A program made the position numbers and the translations under genes. Below are positions 31,031 through 42,069 of a stretch of 64,000 bases of DNA, piece after piece. This DNA comes from Cordylochernes scorpioides. Taxonomy: Eukaryota; Arthropoda; Arachnida; Pseudoscorpiones; Chernetidae. Where the stretch lies: the NCBI GenBank assembly GCA_030710605.1, contig CP092869.1, forward strand, positions 12,983,425 to 13,047,424, in the 5' to 3' direction. Each line of letters begins with the position of its first letter. Within the stretch, counting starts at the first letter, position 1. The notes below the pieces were generated by a model. The model was not told the origin of the DNA. It did not search any database and was given only the letters and a program-made list of their open reading frames with translations.

Positions 31031-31733
31031 AGAAAACTTCTCATCTCTCCATATTTCGCTGCTTAGCTCGACTCCTATCTGTTCATGGAACTTTCCTAGT
31101 ACAACTGTGTCTCTTCGTTTTTTGTGTGGACATTCCCAAGCTTTCCACTCTGCCTCGACCACGACTGCCTGTACTCTGTGAGAACTGTTAATGGTCTTCC
31201 AAGGTGCAGAGAGGTACTGGAAAACTCCCCATCCTGACTGTTCCTCTCGGTTAACACAGTATAGCGAGAGTCGACAGGATCTCACACCATAGATTTAGTC
31301 GACAGGATTCGACAAGAGTCGACAGGATTCGACATATATGCATTTGCCTTTTCCAGAAAACTCTTGGCTTTTATTCAAACAATCTACCGTAGACCAATGT
31401 ATAGACACACTATATAGGGAGTTAGATTTAGGGATTAAAATGGTTCAAGGCTAATGAATTCGTAATTGATGTTGTTCCATTGTCAAATTTTATAAATGAA
31501 AAAAATGAGGTTTGAAATGAAACATTCCGTTTCTATTAGGAAATATGTCCATACATGTAAAAGATTGACAGGTTAGAAGGACAAGCCACAAATAGACATT
31601 CCTATAGTCCTGGCACACTTCAGGATCCGTCTTCTTTATTCAAAGATCTTTCATTTACGATTTTCATCAATGGATAAGATCTCTTATTACAGACTAGAGA
31701 TTTATTTAGAATAGTAATGATAAAATTTCATAT

Positions 31734-32247
31734 TGTTACATCAATGCGCCCTACATTTATTCAAAATATTCTATGATATTTAATATTTATTTAAAACAGA
31801 TTATATGCAATGGTATCATTCCTTTTTATAGTTTCATTCCTTTTGTAATATTTATTGTACATATATCTTGATTGGTTATTGGAGCGAGAGAGGACCTAGA
31901 CCGAAGACTACGGATCACGACCTACGAGGAAGACAACGAATAAATTTACGGAAATAAAGAAGAAATATCAGTTGAAGTTTTAAACCAAGCAGAAGCTTTT
32001 GTATTACCAGCACCAAGAGAAAAATTTACCGAGTTGGAATTTGAATGTTTAAAAAATTATTTTGAAGATGGAGGAAATATTTTTATATTAATGTAAATAA
32101 ACACAATAACTTTAAAAGGTAATTTATTTTTATTTACTTTTCTATATTTGCTTTAAATATGGAAACCCGCTCAGGAAACGTGTATAACACCAAGAAGGAA
32201 GGAAACCAAGGTCGATGACCACTGTAAAGATGCAACTTGATGCAACA
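31734..32247 (-). repeat. repeat X copy interrupted by an IFT52 fragment
   Basis: It has the same ends as the 24398 copy (here TGTTACATCAA and TTGATGCAACA). Between GAATAAA and TAAACACAATAAC an extra roughly 150-bp block (31945-32096) is present that the other three copies lack. Confidence 0.6.
31950..32093 (+). pseudogene. IFT52: IFT52 exon fragment captured in repeat X
   Basis: A 48-codon frame has the N-terminal-domain signature of intraflagellar transport protein 52: APREKFTELEFECLKNYFED preceded by KEEIS and followed by GGNIFILM. In the family this block reads GPREKFT..EFE.LK.YL..GG. IFT52 is a core subunit of the IFT-B complex that builds cilia. The frame ends at TAA directly after ATG. 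GTAAAT overlaps that point and could be a former 5' splice site. No acceptor is visible on the other side. It cannot make a functional protein. Confidence 0.75.
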
Positions 32248-32559
32248 ATAGCAATTGATTTTAATCCCCTGGACATAAATAATACAACAGGTTTCTGAAG
32301 ATGAATTTCTTTTCATTTTCATTAATGTAATTTCAAGCTTTCGGGTATCTCTGATCTTTTACAGTGGTACATAAAAGGAATAATATTATACAATGTTCAA
32401 TTATCATGAACTAGGTTGCTCTTGCTGAGCGGTACCTATTTATGTGAATTTGAACCGGAAAAGGAATATAATGCCGTTAGATACTAAAGTAAGTATTAAT
32501 GCATAAGTAAGTTTATTAAATATAGAAGATTCTTCTTAGCAACATATGTAGCGATTAAC

Positions 32560-34251
32560 AAAATGAAAGAAGACAAGTTTCTTTAATTATTTCGACGACG
32601 CAAGCTTTCGGGCAAAAGCCCTTCAACAGGCAAGATAAAACGACACTATGAACGATACTGATGGCTGTAGTGAATATATATATATACACATTTATTTACA
32701 TAAATATAGAAAAAAGCATGCAAATGAGTAATTTTACTATTTGTGAAAAATAATAATCATAGAGGATAATTTAAGAGATGCAAATCCAAAGTAAGTTTAT
32801 ATAAAAAGGGTATACCTGGATCTGTAAAAGAAAAAAAAATTCTTTCACAGATAATAGATACGCTTTTTTATATAAACATGATCAATAGATTGTCTTTTGA
32901 TTCAAAGATGAGTGTTGAAGTTGAATGGGTGATACTGTTTGGAATATAATATTTTTTACCACGGGGCATTCTATTATTAAAGAATCCAAATATCTTCAGG
33001 ATCTCTGTGGGTTATGTAAGCCATACATGTCAAGAGATGATGATGAAGAGATGACATGCAACTGTCAGGAATCCTTCAAGCCAAATGACAAACAACCTGG
33101 TTTGTAAGGTTGGTTTTCCGGTTTTGTCAACCTTGACTTGACAGCAATCTACATAGCAGGGTTGATCTACAGTTGTGGCCCTTGTCTATCTTGATATCAT
33201 TGGCTATGACAGCCTTGTCTATTAGATATCATAGACCAGTGTCTGTCTGTATGTATGTATACAGCGAAGTTATTAAAGAATACTATTTTCTATGAATAGA
33301 GAGAGCGCGCGCGCCTTAAAGAAAAAGAACGAAACTTTACAAAATGAAGTGGAGATAAAATCAAAAAGTTGAACTCTCTTGAAAATCATTAAAACACACA
33401 CAAAAGTTTCTATTCATGATAAAATTGTGGAAAAAGTATTAAAATTACAAATATATTCTCACAATGAGTATCTTTTTATTTAAAAAAACACTAGCTTTCA
33501 ATCGTTAATCGCTCTTCAACGGGCTTACTATAATATCGACTTTATCCCACCAGAAATATTTACAAAAACAAACGCGCGCAGCGTGGATATTTATAACTGA
33601 AATTTTTAAATTGGTTTTTAATTTAACAATTTTATGGAATATGTCTATTTACATTTTTAAGGTATCCAGAACCTATAAAATTTATCTATTGATTTCTTCT
33701 GAGATATCTAAGGTATTGTGATGGTAAATCTATTTTCCACAAAGGTTTATTAAGATCACCGGTCTTATACAGATTCATCACAGGAAGAAATAATAGATGG
33801 AGCTCCTATACTCCAGGTAGCACAGCAAAAATCATTAAATACAAAATGATTAACAATTTTGGAATGTCTTTGACGTTTTAAGAGTATTGTGTTGAAGATA
33901 TGTGTAAATGCTTTTTCTAAGTATTTATAGAAAATTTTAGTTTAGGATAGAGAACCACATTCGATTGAGGTGAAAACACCAGGCTCTTTCAGTTTCTTTT
34001 TTATAAAAAATAATAAATAAATAAGAAGAAATTTATCCATAAAATTATATAAAAGGGCATACTTGGATCTGTAAAGCAAAAAAAAAACATTTTTTTTTCT
34101 CAAATATTTCGAGAGATTGCTTTACAGATCCAGGTACGCCCTTTTATATAATCTTAATTAATGGATCGCCTTTTGACTCAAATTATCCTTTGAAGCCTTA
34201 TGTTTTCACCTTAATCTTGTGAATCACCTGTATATGTGAATTTAATGAAGC
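32560..34251. other. inner part of the left arm, mostly unrecognised, mirrored at 38985-40480
   Basis: This holds PLE-tail motifs in minus orientation near 32340, 32602 and 33505 (GAAAGCTT(G) after hairpins). It also holds a hairpin near 32800-32870 and a second near 34060-34150. The latter is built of AAAAGGGCATACTTGGATCTG and its complement. A 60-codon frame conserved in both arms lies at 32925-33107 (separate entry). I recognise nothing else. Confidence 0.5.
32925..33107 (+). CDS. unrecognised 60-residue frame conserved in both arms
   Basis: The frame carries KYLQDLCGLCKPYMSRDDDE followed by EMTCNCQESF. The mirrored frame at 39877-40065 (minus, 62 codons) keeps the cysteines and the acidic run while about ten residues differ. 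TTTGTAAGG at the stop could be a 5' splice site, so this may be one exon of a host gene or an element protein. I do not recognise the family, and conservation may simply reflect the arm duplication. Confidence 0.3.
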   Translation: MGDTVWNIIFFTTGHSIIKESKYLQDLCGLCKPYMSRDDDEEMTCNCQESFKPNDKQPGL

Positions 34252-34258
34252 AATAGGT

Positions 34259-34358
34259 NNNNNNNNNNNNNNNNNNNNNNNNNNNNNNNNNNNNNNNNNN
34301 NNNNNNNNNNNNNNNNNNNNNNNNNNNNNNNNNNNNNNNNNNNNNNNNNNNNNNNNNN
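34259..34358. other. assembly gap of exactly 100 N
   Basis: One hundred consecutive N separate the left-arm edge from the tandem array. A round 100 is a common placeholder for a gap of unknown size, so the true spacer length and the join itself are uncertain. Confidence 0.98.
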
Positions 34359-36070
34359 GAAGATACTTCGGCCAGTAAATCTTTAGAGTTACTAGAGCTT
34401 TTTTCGAAAATTAATGATTGAATTTGATTTTTGTATATTTGTTGTAGGGGATTCTAAAAAGTCTCTACGTAACCTCAAAAGCAGCGCTATTAATGAACTT
34501 ACCAAAGAATATTATTAAAATTGAAGATACTTCGGCCAGTAAATCTTTAGAGTTACTAGAGCATCTTTAGAAAATTAATGATTGAATTTGATACTTGTAT
34601 ATTTGTTGGATGATTCTAAAAAGTCTCCTATTAAGCTCAAGAACAGCGCTATTAATGAAAACTTACCAAAGAATAGTTATTAAAATTGAAGATACTTCGG
34701 CCAGTAAATGTTTAGATTTACTAGAGCATCTTTAGAAAATTAATGATTGAATTTGATTTTTGTATAATTTGTTGGATAATTCTAAAAATTCTCCCCGTAA
34801 GCTCAAGAGCAGCGCTATTAATGAACTTACAATAGAATAGTTATTAAAATTGAAGATATTTCGGCCAGTAAATCTTTAGAGTTACTAGAGCATCTTTAGA
34901 AAATTAATGATTGAATTTGATACTTGTATATTTGTTGGATGATTCTAAAAAGTCTCTACGTAACCTCAAGAGCAGTGCTTATTAATGAACTTACCAAAGA
35001 ATATTATTAAAATTGAAGATACTTCGGTCAGTAAATCTTTAGAGTTACTAGAGCATCTTTAGAAAATTAATGATTGAATTTGATACTTGTATATTTGTTG
35101 GATGATTCTAAAAAGTCTCCCCGTAACCTCAAGAACAGCGCTATTAATGAAATTACCAAAAATATAGTTCTTAAAATTGAAGATACTTCGGCCAGTAAAT
35201 CTTTAGAGTTACTAGAGCTTCTTTCGAAAATTAATAATTGAATTTGATACTTGTATATTTGCTGGATGATTCTAAAAGGTTTCTACGTAACCTCAAGAGC
35301 AGTGCTTATTAATGAACTTACCAAAGAATATTATTAAAATTGAAGATACTTCGGTCAGTAAATCTTTAGAGTTACTAGAGCATCTTTAGAAAATTAATGA
35401 TTGAATTTGATACTTGTATATTTGTTGGATGATTCTAAAAAGTCTCCCCGTAACCTCAAGAACAGCTCTATTAATGAAATTACCAAAAAAATAGTTCTTA
35501 AAATTGAAGATACTTCGGCCAGTAAATCTTTAGAGTTACTAGAGCATCTTTAGAAAATTAATAATTGAATTTGATACTTGTATATTTGCTGGATGATTCT
35601 AAAAGGTTTCTACGTAACCTCAAGAGCAGTGCTTATTAATGAACTTACCAAAGAATATTATTAAAATTGAAGATACTTCGGCCAGTAAATCTTTAGAGTT
35701 ACTAGAGCATCTTTAGAAAATTTATGATTGAATTTGAAACTTGTATATTTGCTGGATAATTCTAAAAATTCTCCCATTAAGCTCAAGAGCAGCTCTATTA
35801 ATGAACTCACCATAGTTCTTAAAATTGAAGATACTTCGGCCAGTAAATCTTTAGAGTTACTAGAGCATCTTTAGAAAATTAATGATTGAATTTGATACTT
35901 GTATATTTGTTGTAGGATTCTAAAAAGTCTCTACGTAAGCTCAAGAGCAGTGCTATTAATGAAAAAAACTTATAAAAGAATAGTAATTAAAATTGAAGAT
36001 ACTTCGGCCAGTAAATCTTTTTTTTACCTCGACTTTTACTGGCCAAAGTATCTTCAATTTGAAGAACTAT
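34359..36070 (+). repeat. tandem array of a 164-bp unit inside a family C element
   Basis: The phrase GAAGATACTTCGGCCAGTAA (with small changes) starts at 34359, 34523, 34688, 34852, 35014, 35179, 35342, 35505, 35668, 35828 and 35995. That gives eleven units of 160-167 bp. The last unit is followed by the inverted box (TTTACTGGCCAAAGTATC) and the family C end GCCTCTATCTTTACG. Some neighbouring units share private changes, which indicates unequal exchange. The array continues into the N gap. Confidence 0.93.
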
Positions 36071-36109
36071 GAATGCCGACCAGGGAGCCTCTATCTTTAC
36101 GAATACCAT

Positions 36110-36302
36110 AGAATATACAAGTAAACTTCAATTCAATCGAAATTCAATAAAATAATCTCTTGTTTCAATATTAAGGTTAATGATTCCACAGACACGGAGT
36201 TTCATTATTGTTCATTTTTTGTACTCCTGTAGAAGGGAGACAATGCCTGAAAGCTTGAAATTGCAATAAAAATGAATAGAAACACATCTCCAGAAATCTG
36301 AT
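36110..36302 (+). repeat. PLE-tail fragment in the spacer
   Basis: CTCCTGTAGAAGGGAGACAA, then TGCCTGAAAGCTTG and an A-rich tail ending ATCTCCAGAAATCTG form the usual PLE 3' module. It abuts the start of the right arm at 36303. Confidence 0.6.
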
Positions 36303-37381
36303 GCTTCATTAAATTCACATATACAGGTGATTCACAAAATTAAGGTGAAAAGATAAGGCTTCCAAGGATACGTTTCTTCTTATTCATTTATCTATATATA
36401 TAAAAATGGATGTTTGTTGGTCCGTCCGTCCGTCCGTCCGTTGGTCCGTCCGTCCGTCCGTTCGTCAGTGATAATCTTCTACATCGCTCAACCAATCGTG
36501 ATGAAACTTTGGGAAGATGTTTAGTATACTACCGGGATGGTTTCTGGCTAATTACTCTTTAGAAATAACCTTTCGTTGCATTTTTATTTACAATAAAACG
36601 TAAATTCACTCGCAATCAGCGCCCCCTCGCGGCAGACGTATGGCCTGAAATAGCCTCGCATGAGCTTATATGTAACGTCAAGCTTAGCCTATAGGTTAGG
36701 TACACAGCTTCGTACCCCCGCAACCTAGGTTCGAGTCTCAGCGTGGGTGTTTTTTTTTTTTTCATTTCTTTTATATTATTGTAGCAAATTAGTAAAAATA
36801 TTATTTTATTTAAAATGTAGGCTTTTTAAAATAAAAATTAACATAAACAATTTTTTAATAATATTTGTAACAAACCTAGGTTCGAGGCTCAGCGTGGGTG
36901 TCTTTTTTTATTTTCATTTCTTTTATATTATTGTAGCAAGGTCTGTTTTTACAGCATTATTATATTTTGATTGGTTAATTTAAAATATGTTTGTTATGAA
37001 GGCTCTATGTAATACTATTTAGATCACATTTTACATTTTAAACACCTAAGCCCCCCTCTTTTTAATATTGAAGCAAAGTATTAAAAGTATTATTTTATTT
37101 TAGATGTTTGCCATGACACTTTGGGAAGTTGTTTAGTATACTATCAGGACGATTTCTGGCGAATTATTTTAGAATAATATTTATAACAATTATTATAGCG
37201 AAATTAAGACAGTGATTATATTCTGTGTTTGTACATATATAAATATTTTACAGAAAATGTGAGAACGTTCTATTAGAATATCTCGAAAACAAAAAACAAT
37301 ACATATAAACGAGTTCACTGACATTTATTAATGCAGTGATTATAATCAATGCTTACAATGAAGGGCTATATTATCTATATA

Positions 37382-38800
37382 CACTGCGTGACATTGAAAA
37401 TGGAACACCAAGAAATAGTGGCCAGAAAGTGATGAAACTCGGCAGACAGAGAGAGACAGGGACGAACAATAAGTGATCTTTATTTCAAAATGATAGTCAT
37501 AATACAGAGCGAGAACGGCGTCGGCTTAGTAGCAAGTAGGACCACCGCGGACGGCGATGCACGCAGCAACACGTCTAGGTAGAGAGTCAATCAGAGTATG
37601 GATGGCGTCCTGAGGGATGGCTCTCCATTCCCTCTCAACCATTTGCCACAGTTCGTCTTCTGAACGCGGTTGTGGCAAGGCATGCAAACGGCGTCCAATG
37701 ATGTCCCAGACGTGCTCGATTGGTGAGAGATCAGGAGAGTACGGTGGCCAGGGAAGCATCTGTACATCTTGCAGAGCTTGTTGGCTAATGCGAGCAGTGT
37801 GCGGTCGGGCGTTATCCTGCTGATAAAGGGCATTGGGTACCCCCTGAAGGTAGGGGAGTGTCACCGGTCGCAGCACATCATCAACGTATCGTTGGGCCGT
37901 CATAGTGCCCTGAATACGAAGTAAAGGTGACCTGGAATCATACGCGATTGCGCCCCTAACCATGATTCCACGTTGTCGCACGGTGGGGCGTTCCACAATT
38001 GCTGCCGGATTGGACCTTTCTCCACGTCGACGCCACACGCGTACACGGCGACTATCACTGGACAAGCAGAAACGCGACTCATCTGAGAACATGACCCTGT
38101 GCCATTCCGTCATCCACGTCGATCTAGCCCGGCACCATTCCAAACCTTGGCGCCTATTTGGTGGGGTCATTGGCAGTCTTTTTAGCGGACGGCATGAGTG
38201 CAAGCCATTAGCAACCAATCGACGGGAAATGGTTCTGGTCGAGATGGAATGATCTAGGGTGTCTTGCACATGTTGCAGGATGGCGGTACAAGTGGCTTGT
38301 GGGGCCGCCACTGCTTGTCGAAGGATACGCCGATCCACACGTGCTGACGTCACTCTGGTTGCACCGGCATTCCTATAAATTGCCACATTTCCTTGTTCCA
38401 ACCATCTTCTCCACAGTCGGTGCACCGTGGACGCACCAAGGTGTGTATCAGCTGCGATTTGACGTATGGACCAACCTGCACTTTTCAGTCCGATCACCAT
38501 GCCCCTCGTAAAAGCGTCTGTCTGCTTGAACTGCCTCCGTTTACGATGACCCGGCATTCTCTGTTATTACACGTGTCTTTTAACACAAGAACAAAATTTC
38601 TACAATGATTTTCCTTGAAGAAATAACGACACAAATACTGTCCTTTCTGCAAGTTCCCTTCCTTATATCTTACTCCATGTGCGCACGAGAGCTGCGCATT
38701 TTACATCATTTGCATAACTCGGTTAGGCGCGTCTACCCTGAAATTTGCATAATTTACTGGCCACTATTTCTTGGTGTTCCATTTTCAATGTCACGCAGTG
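37382..38800 (-). mobile_element. Tc1-type transposon, apparently intact
   Basis: Its terminal inverted repeats of at least 40 bp start CACTGCGTGACATTGAAAAT, and both ends are near-identical. It is flanked by TA (37380-37381 and 38801-38802). The single ORF spans most of the interior on the minus strand. With intact ends and ORF it could be autonomous. Confidence 0.95.
37526..38557 (-). CDS. Tc1-family transposase, full length
   Basis: 343 codons. The N-terminal paired HTH region is at about 12-120 (IRQIAADTHLGASTVHRLWR is the first recognition helix region). The catalytic residues are D159 (FSDESRF), D248 (YQQDNARPHTA) and E281 (SPDLSPIEHVWD). I count 32 residues between D248 and E281, where Tc1 proteins usually have 34. 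The usual MVWGAI block reads MVRGAI here. The protein would bind its inverted repeats and cut and paste the element into TA. No stop or frameshift is seen. Confidence 0.95.
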   Translation of the reverse strand: MPGHRKRRQFKQTDAFTRGMVIGLKSAGWSIRQIAADTHLGASTVHRLWRRWLEQGNVAIYRNAGATRVTSARVDRRILRQAVAAPQATCTAILQHVQDTLDHSISTRTISRRLVANGLHSCRPLKRLPMTPPNRRQGLEWCRARSTWMTEWHRVMFSDESRFCLSSDSRRVRVWRRRGERSNPAAIVERPTVRQRGIMVRGAIAYDSRSPLLRIQGTMTAQRYVDDVLRPVTLPYLQGVPNALYQQDNARPHTARISQQALQDVQMLPWPPYSPDLSPIEHVWDIIGRRLHALPQPRSEDELWQMVEREWRAIPQDAIHTLIDSLPRRVAACIAVRGGPTCY

Positions 38801-39876
38801 TATATATAAATCACTTTCAAATTTTAACGTAACGTTCCTTTCTCAATCCCGTAGGGCTTTAGATCGGCTAAAACATTTTTATCTTCATAAGTGAATATTA
38901 ACTTTACTGTACTGAATAGTTTAGTATAATGTTAATATAATATATTACAATTTAGCCACAGCAACGCGTGGCCGGGTTCGCTAGTTTTTTATAAAAATAA
39001 ACTGAAAGAGACTGGTGTTTTCACCTCAATCGAATGTGTTTCTCGATCTTAAACTAAAATTAATTTTCTATAAATACTGAGAAAGCATTTACAAACATCT
39101 TCAACACATTACTCTTACAACATTGAAGACATTCCACAATTGATAATCATTTTGTATTTAATGTTTTTTTTGCTGTGCTGCCTGGAGTATAGGAGCTCCA
39201 TCTATTATTTCTTCCTGTGATGAATCTGTATAAGACTGGTGATCTTAATAAACCTTTGTGGAAAATAGATTTACCATCACAATACCTTAGATATCTTAGA
39301 AGAAATCAATAGATCAATTTTATAGATTCTGGATGCCCTAAAAATGTAAATAGACATATTCCATAAAATTGTTAAATTACATACCAATTTAAAATTTTCA
39401 GTTATAAATATCCACGCAGCACGCGTTTGTTTTTGTAAATATTTCTGGTGGGATGAAGTCGATATTATAGTAAGCCCGTTGAAGAGCGATTAACGATTGG
39501 AAGCTAGCGTTTTTTTAAATAAAAAGATACTCATTGTGAGAATATACTTGTAATTTTAATACTTTTTCCACAATTTTATCACGAATAGAAACTTTTGTGT
39601 GTGTTTTAATGATTTTCAAGAGAGTTCAACTTTTTGATTTTATCTCCACTTCATTTTGTAAAGTTTCGTTCTTTTTCTTTAAGGCTCTTCATAGAAAATA
39701 GTATTCTTTAATAACTTCGCTGTATACATACATACAGACAGACACTGGTCTATGATATCTAATAGACAAGGCTGTCATAGCCAATGATATCAAGATAGAC
39801 AAGGGCCACAACTGTAGATCAACCCTGCTATGTAGATTGCTGTCAAGTCAAGGTTGACAAAACCGGAAAACCAACC

Positions 39877-40065
39877 TTACAAACCAGGTTGTTTGTCATT
39901 TGGCTTGAAGGATTCGTGACAGTTGCATGTCATCTCTTCATCATCATCTCTTGACATGTCTGGCTTACATATCCCACATAGATCCTGAAGATATTTGGAT
40001 TCTTCAAGAATAGAACGACCCGTGTTAAGAAAGATTATATTCCAAACAGTATCACACACACCCAT
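39877..40065 (-). CDS. mirror copy of the unrecognised 60-residue frame
   Basis: 62 codons, with KYLQDLCGICKPDMSRDDDE and the same cysteine pattern as 32925-33107, and two extra residues near the start. It remains open in both arms despite about one change in six residues, which hints at but does not prove past selection. Confidence 0.3.
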   Translation of the reverse strand: MGVCDTVWNIIFLNTGRSILEESKYLQDLCGICKPDMSRDDDEEMTCNCHESFKPNDKQPGL

Positions 40066-40669
40066 TAAACTTCAACACTCATCTTTGAATCAAAAGGCAA
40101 TCTATTTAATATGTTTATATAAAAAAGCGCATCCATATCTGTGAAAGATTTTTTTTTCTTTTACAGATCCAGGTATGCCATTTTTATATAAACTTACTTT
40201 GAATTTGCATCTCTTAAATTATCCTCTATGATTATTATTTTTCACAAATAGTTAAATTACTCATTTGCATGATTTTTTTCTATATTTATGTAAATAATAT
40301 GTGTATATATATTCACTACAGCCATCAGTATCGTCCATAGTGTCGTTTTTATCTTGCCTGTTGAAGGGTTTTTGCCCGAAAGCTTGCGTCGTCGAAATAA
40401 TTAAAGAAACTTGTCTTCTTTCATTTTGTTAATCGCTACATCTGTTGCTAAGAAGAATCTTCTATATCTAATAAACTTACTTATGCATTAATACTTACTT
40501 ACTTTAGTATCTAACGGCATTTTATTCCTTTTATGTACTCCTTTAAAAGATCAGAGATACCCGAAAGCTTGAAATTAAATTAATGAAAATGAAAAGAAAT
40601 TCATCTCCAGAAAACTTGTTGTATTTATTTATATCCAGGAGATTAAAATCAATTGCTATTGTTGCACCA

Positions 40670-41213
40670 AGTTGCATCTTTGCAGTGGTCGTCGACCTTG
40701 GTTTCCTTCCTTCTTGGTGTAATACACCGAGCGGGTTTCCATACTCAAAGCAAATAAATAAAGGTAAATAAATTACCTTTTAAAGTTTTTGTGTTTATTT
40801 ATTCTTCCTCGTAGTAGTACAAGGCTACCATCTCAAGTTCTATACTACAGAAGGTCTATACTAGACAAAATCTAGTACTAGATAAAACCTTCATATTATA
40901 AATACTACATAAGGTTATAAATTAAAACTTCCAGGGCTAAGTCCTTGTTCAACTTTTATTTTCAAGCTTTCAGACTTGTCAGTCCTTCAACAAGAGTATC
41001 CCGTTTCTTCCTCTTAGGTCGTGATCCGCAGTCTTGGTCTAGGTCCTCTCTCTCTCCAATAACCAATCAAGATATATGTACAATAACAATATTACAAAAG
41101 GAATGAAACTATAGAAACGAATGATGATAATCTAAATAATATGTTTTAAATTAATTTTAAATATCATAGAATATTTTGAATAAATGTAGGGCGCATTAAA
41201 ATTGATGCAACAA
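40670..41213 (+). repeat. repeat X copy with an inserted PLE-tail fragment
   Basis: The ends TGTTGCACCAAG and TTGATGCAACA match the 24398 copy. A roughly 180-bp foreign block (about 40815-40995) contains the minus-strand PLE module GAAAGCTTG/TTGTTGAAGGACTG. Confidence 0.6.
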
Positions 41214-41816
41214 TTAGAAAAATTTTATCATTACTATTCTAAATAAATATCTAGTCTGTAATAAGAGATCTTATCCATTGATGAAAATCGTAAATGAAAG
41301 ATCTTTGAATAAAGAAGACGGATCCTGAAGTGTGCCAGGACTATAGGAATGTCTATTTGTGGCTTGTCCTTCTAACCTGTCAATCTTTACATGTATGGAG
41401 ATATTTCCCAATAGGAACGGAATGTTTCACTTCCAACCTCAACTCATTTTTTTAATTTATAATATTTGACAATGGAACAACATCAATTACGAATTCATTA
41501 GCCTTGAACTATTTTAATCCCTAAATCTAACTCCCTATATAGTGTGCCTATACATTGGTCTACGGTAGATTCTTTGAATAAAAGCCAAGAGTTTTCTGGA
41601 AAAGGCAAATGTATATATGTCGAATCCTGTCGACTAAATATATGGTGTGAGATCCTGTCGACTCTCGCTATACTGTGTTAACCGAGAGGAACAGTCAGGG
41701 CGTGGAGAGTTTTCCAGGATCTCTCTGCACCTTGGAAGACTATTAACAGTTCTCACAGAGTACAGGCAGTCGTGGTCGAGGCAGAGTGGAAAACTTGGGA
41801 ATGTCCACACAAAAAA

Positions 41817-42062
41817 TGAAGAGACACAGTTGTACTAGGAAAGTTCCGTGAACAGATAGGAGTCGAGCTAAGCAGAGAAAGATGGAGAGATGAGAAGTTT
41901 TCTTACTGATCTACGGCATGGTCGAGCATCAGATATAAATGAAGAGACACAGTTGTACTAGGAAAGTTCCGTGAACAGATAGGAGTCGAGCTAAGCAGAG
42001 AAAGATGGAGAGATGAGAAGTTTTCTTACTGATCTACGGCATGGTCGAGCATCAGATATAAA
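41817..42062 (+). repeat. 123-bp direct tandem duplication, two units
   Basis: The block starting TGAAGAGACACAGTTGTACT occurs at 41817 and again, essentially identical, at 41940. The left arm has one unit (31010-31130), so the duplication arose in the right arm. Confidence 0.92.
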
Positions 42063-42069
42063 TAAATAA

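Larger units (their letters stand above)
13540..34251 (+). repeat. left arm of a giant imperfect inverted repeat
   Basis: The reverse complement of this arm is found in mirrored order in the right arm (36303-63200). Checked anchor pairs are: 13.62 with 63.15 kb; 15.33 with 62.74; 17.4 with 60.7; 20.88 with 53.12; 22.4 with 51.6; 24.2 with 49.5; 28.2 with 44.0; 33.0 with 39.9; and 34245 with 36310. Long stretches match at roughly nine bases in ten by eye. Interruptions are arm-specific insertions. The inner edge is sharp at 34251, seven bases before an N gap. The least colinear part is 17.6-20.8 kb. Confidence 0.85.
36391..38984 (+). mobile_element. Helitron (2594 bp) with a nested Tc1 element, right arm only
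   Basis: It starts TCTATATATATAAAAATGGA and ends GCAACGCGTGGCCGGGTTCG, CTAG. It is placed between A (36390) and T (38985). The left arm shows the uninterrupted site (around 34000), which confirms the boundaries. No Rep/helicase is encoded. Inside are GTCCGTCCG repeats, a duplicated roughly 75-bp block (about 36720 and 36873) with a B-box-like GGTTCGAG, and the Tc1 element. Confidence 0.93.

Noticed and set aside
34359-36070. Centromeric satellite (164-bp period)
   Set aside because: Only eleven units are seen, bounded by family C element ends. It is a local expansion inside a transposon, not a satellite block on this evidence.
36700-36760. tRNA gene (GGTTCGAGTC followed by a T run)
   Set aside because: Only a B-box is recognisable; no A-box or cloverleaf. 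It is treated as a tRNA-like relic inside the Helitron.
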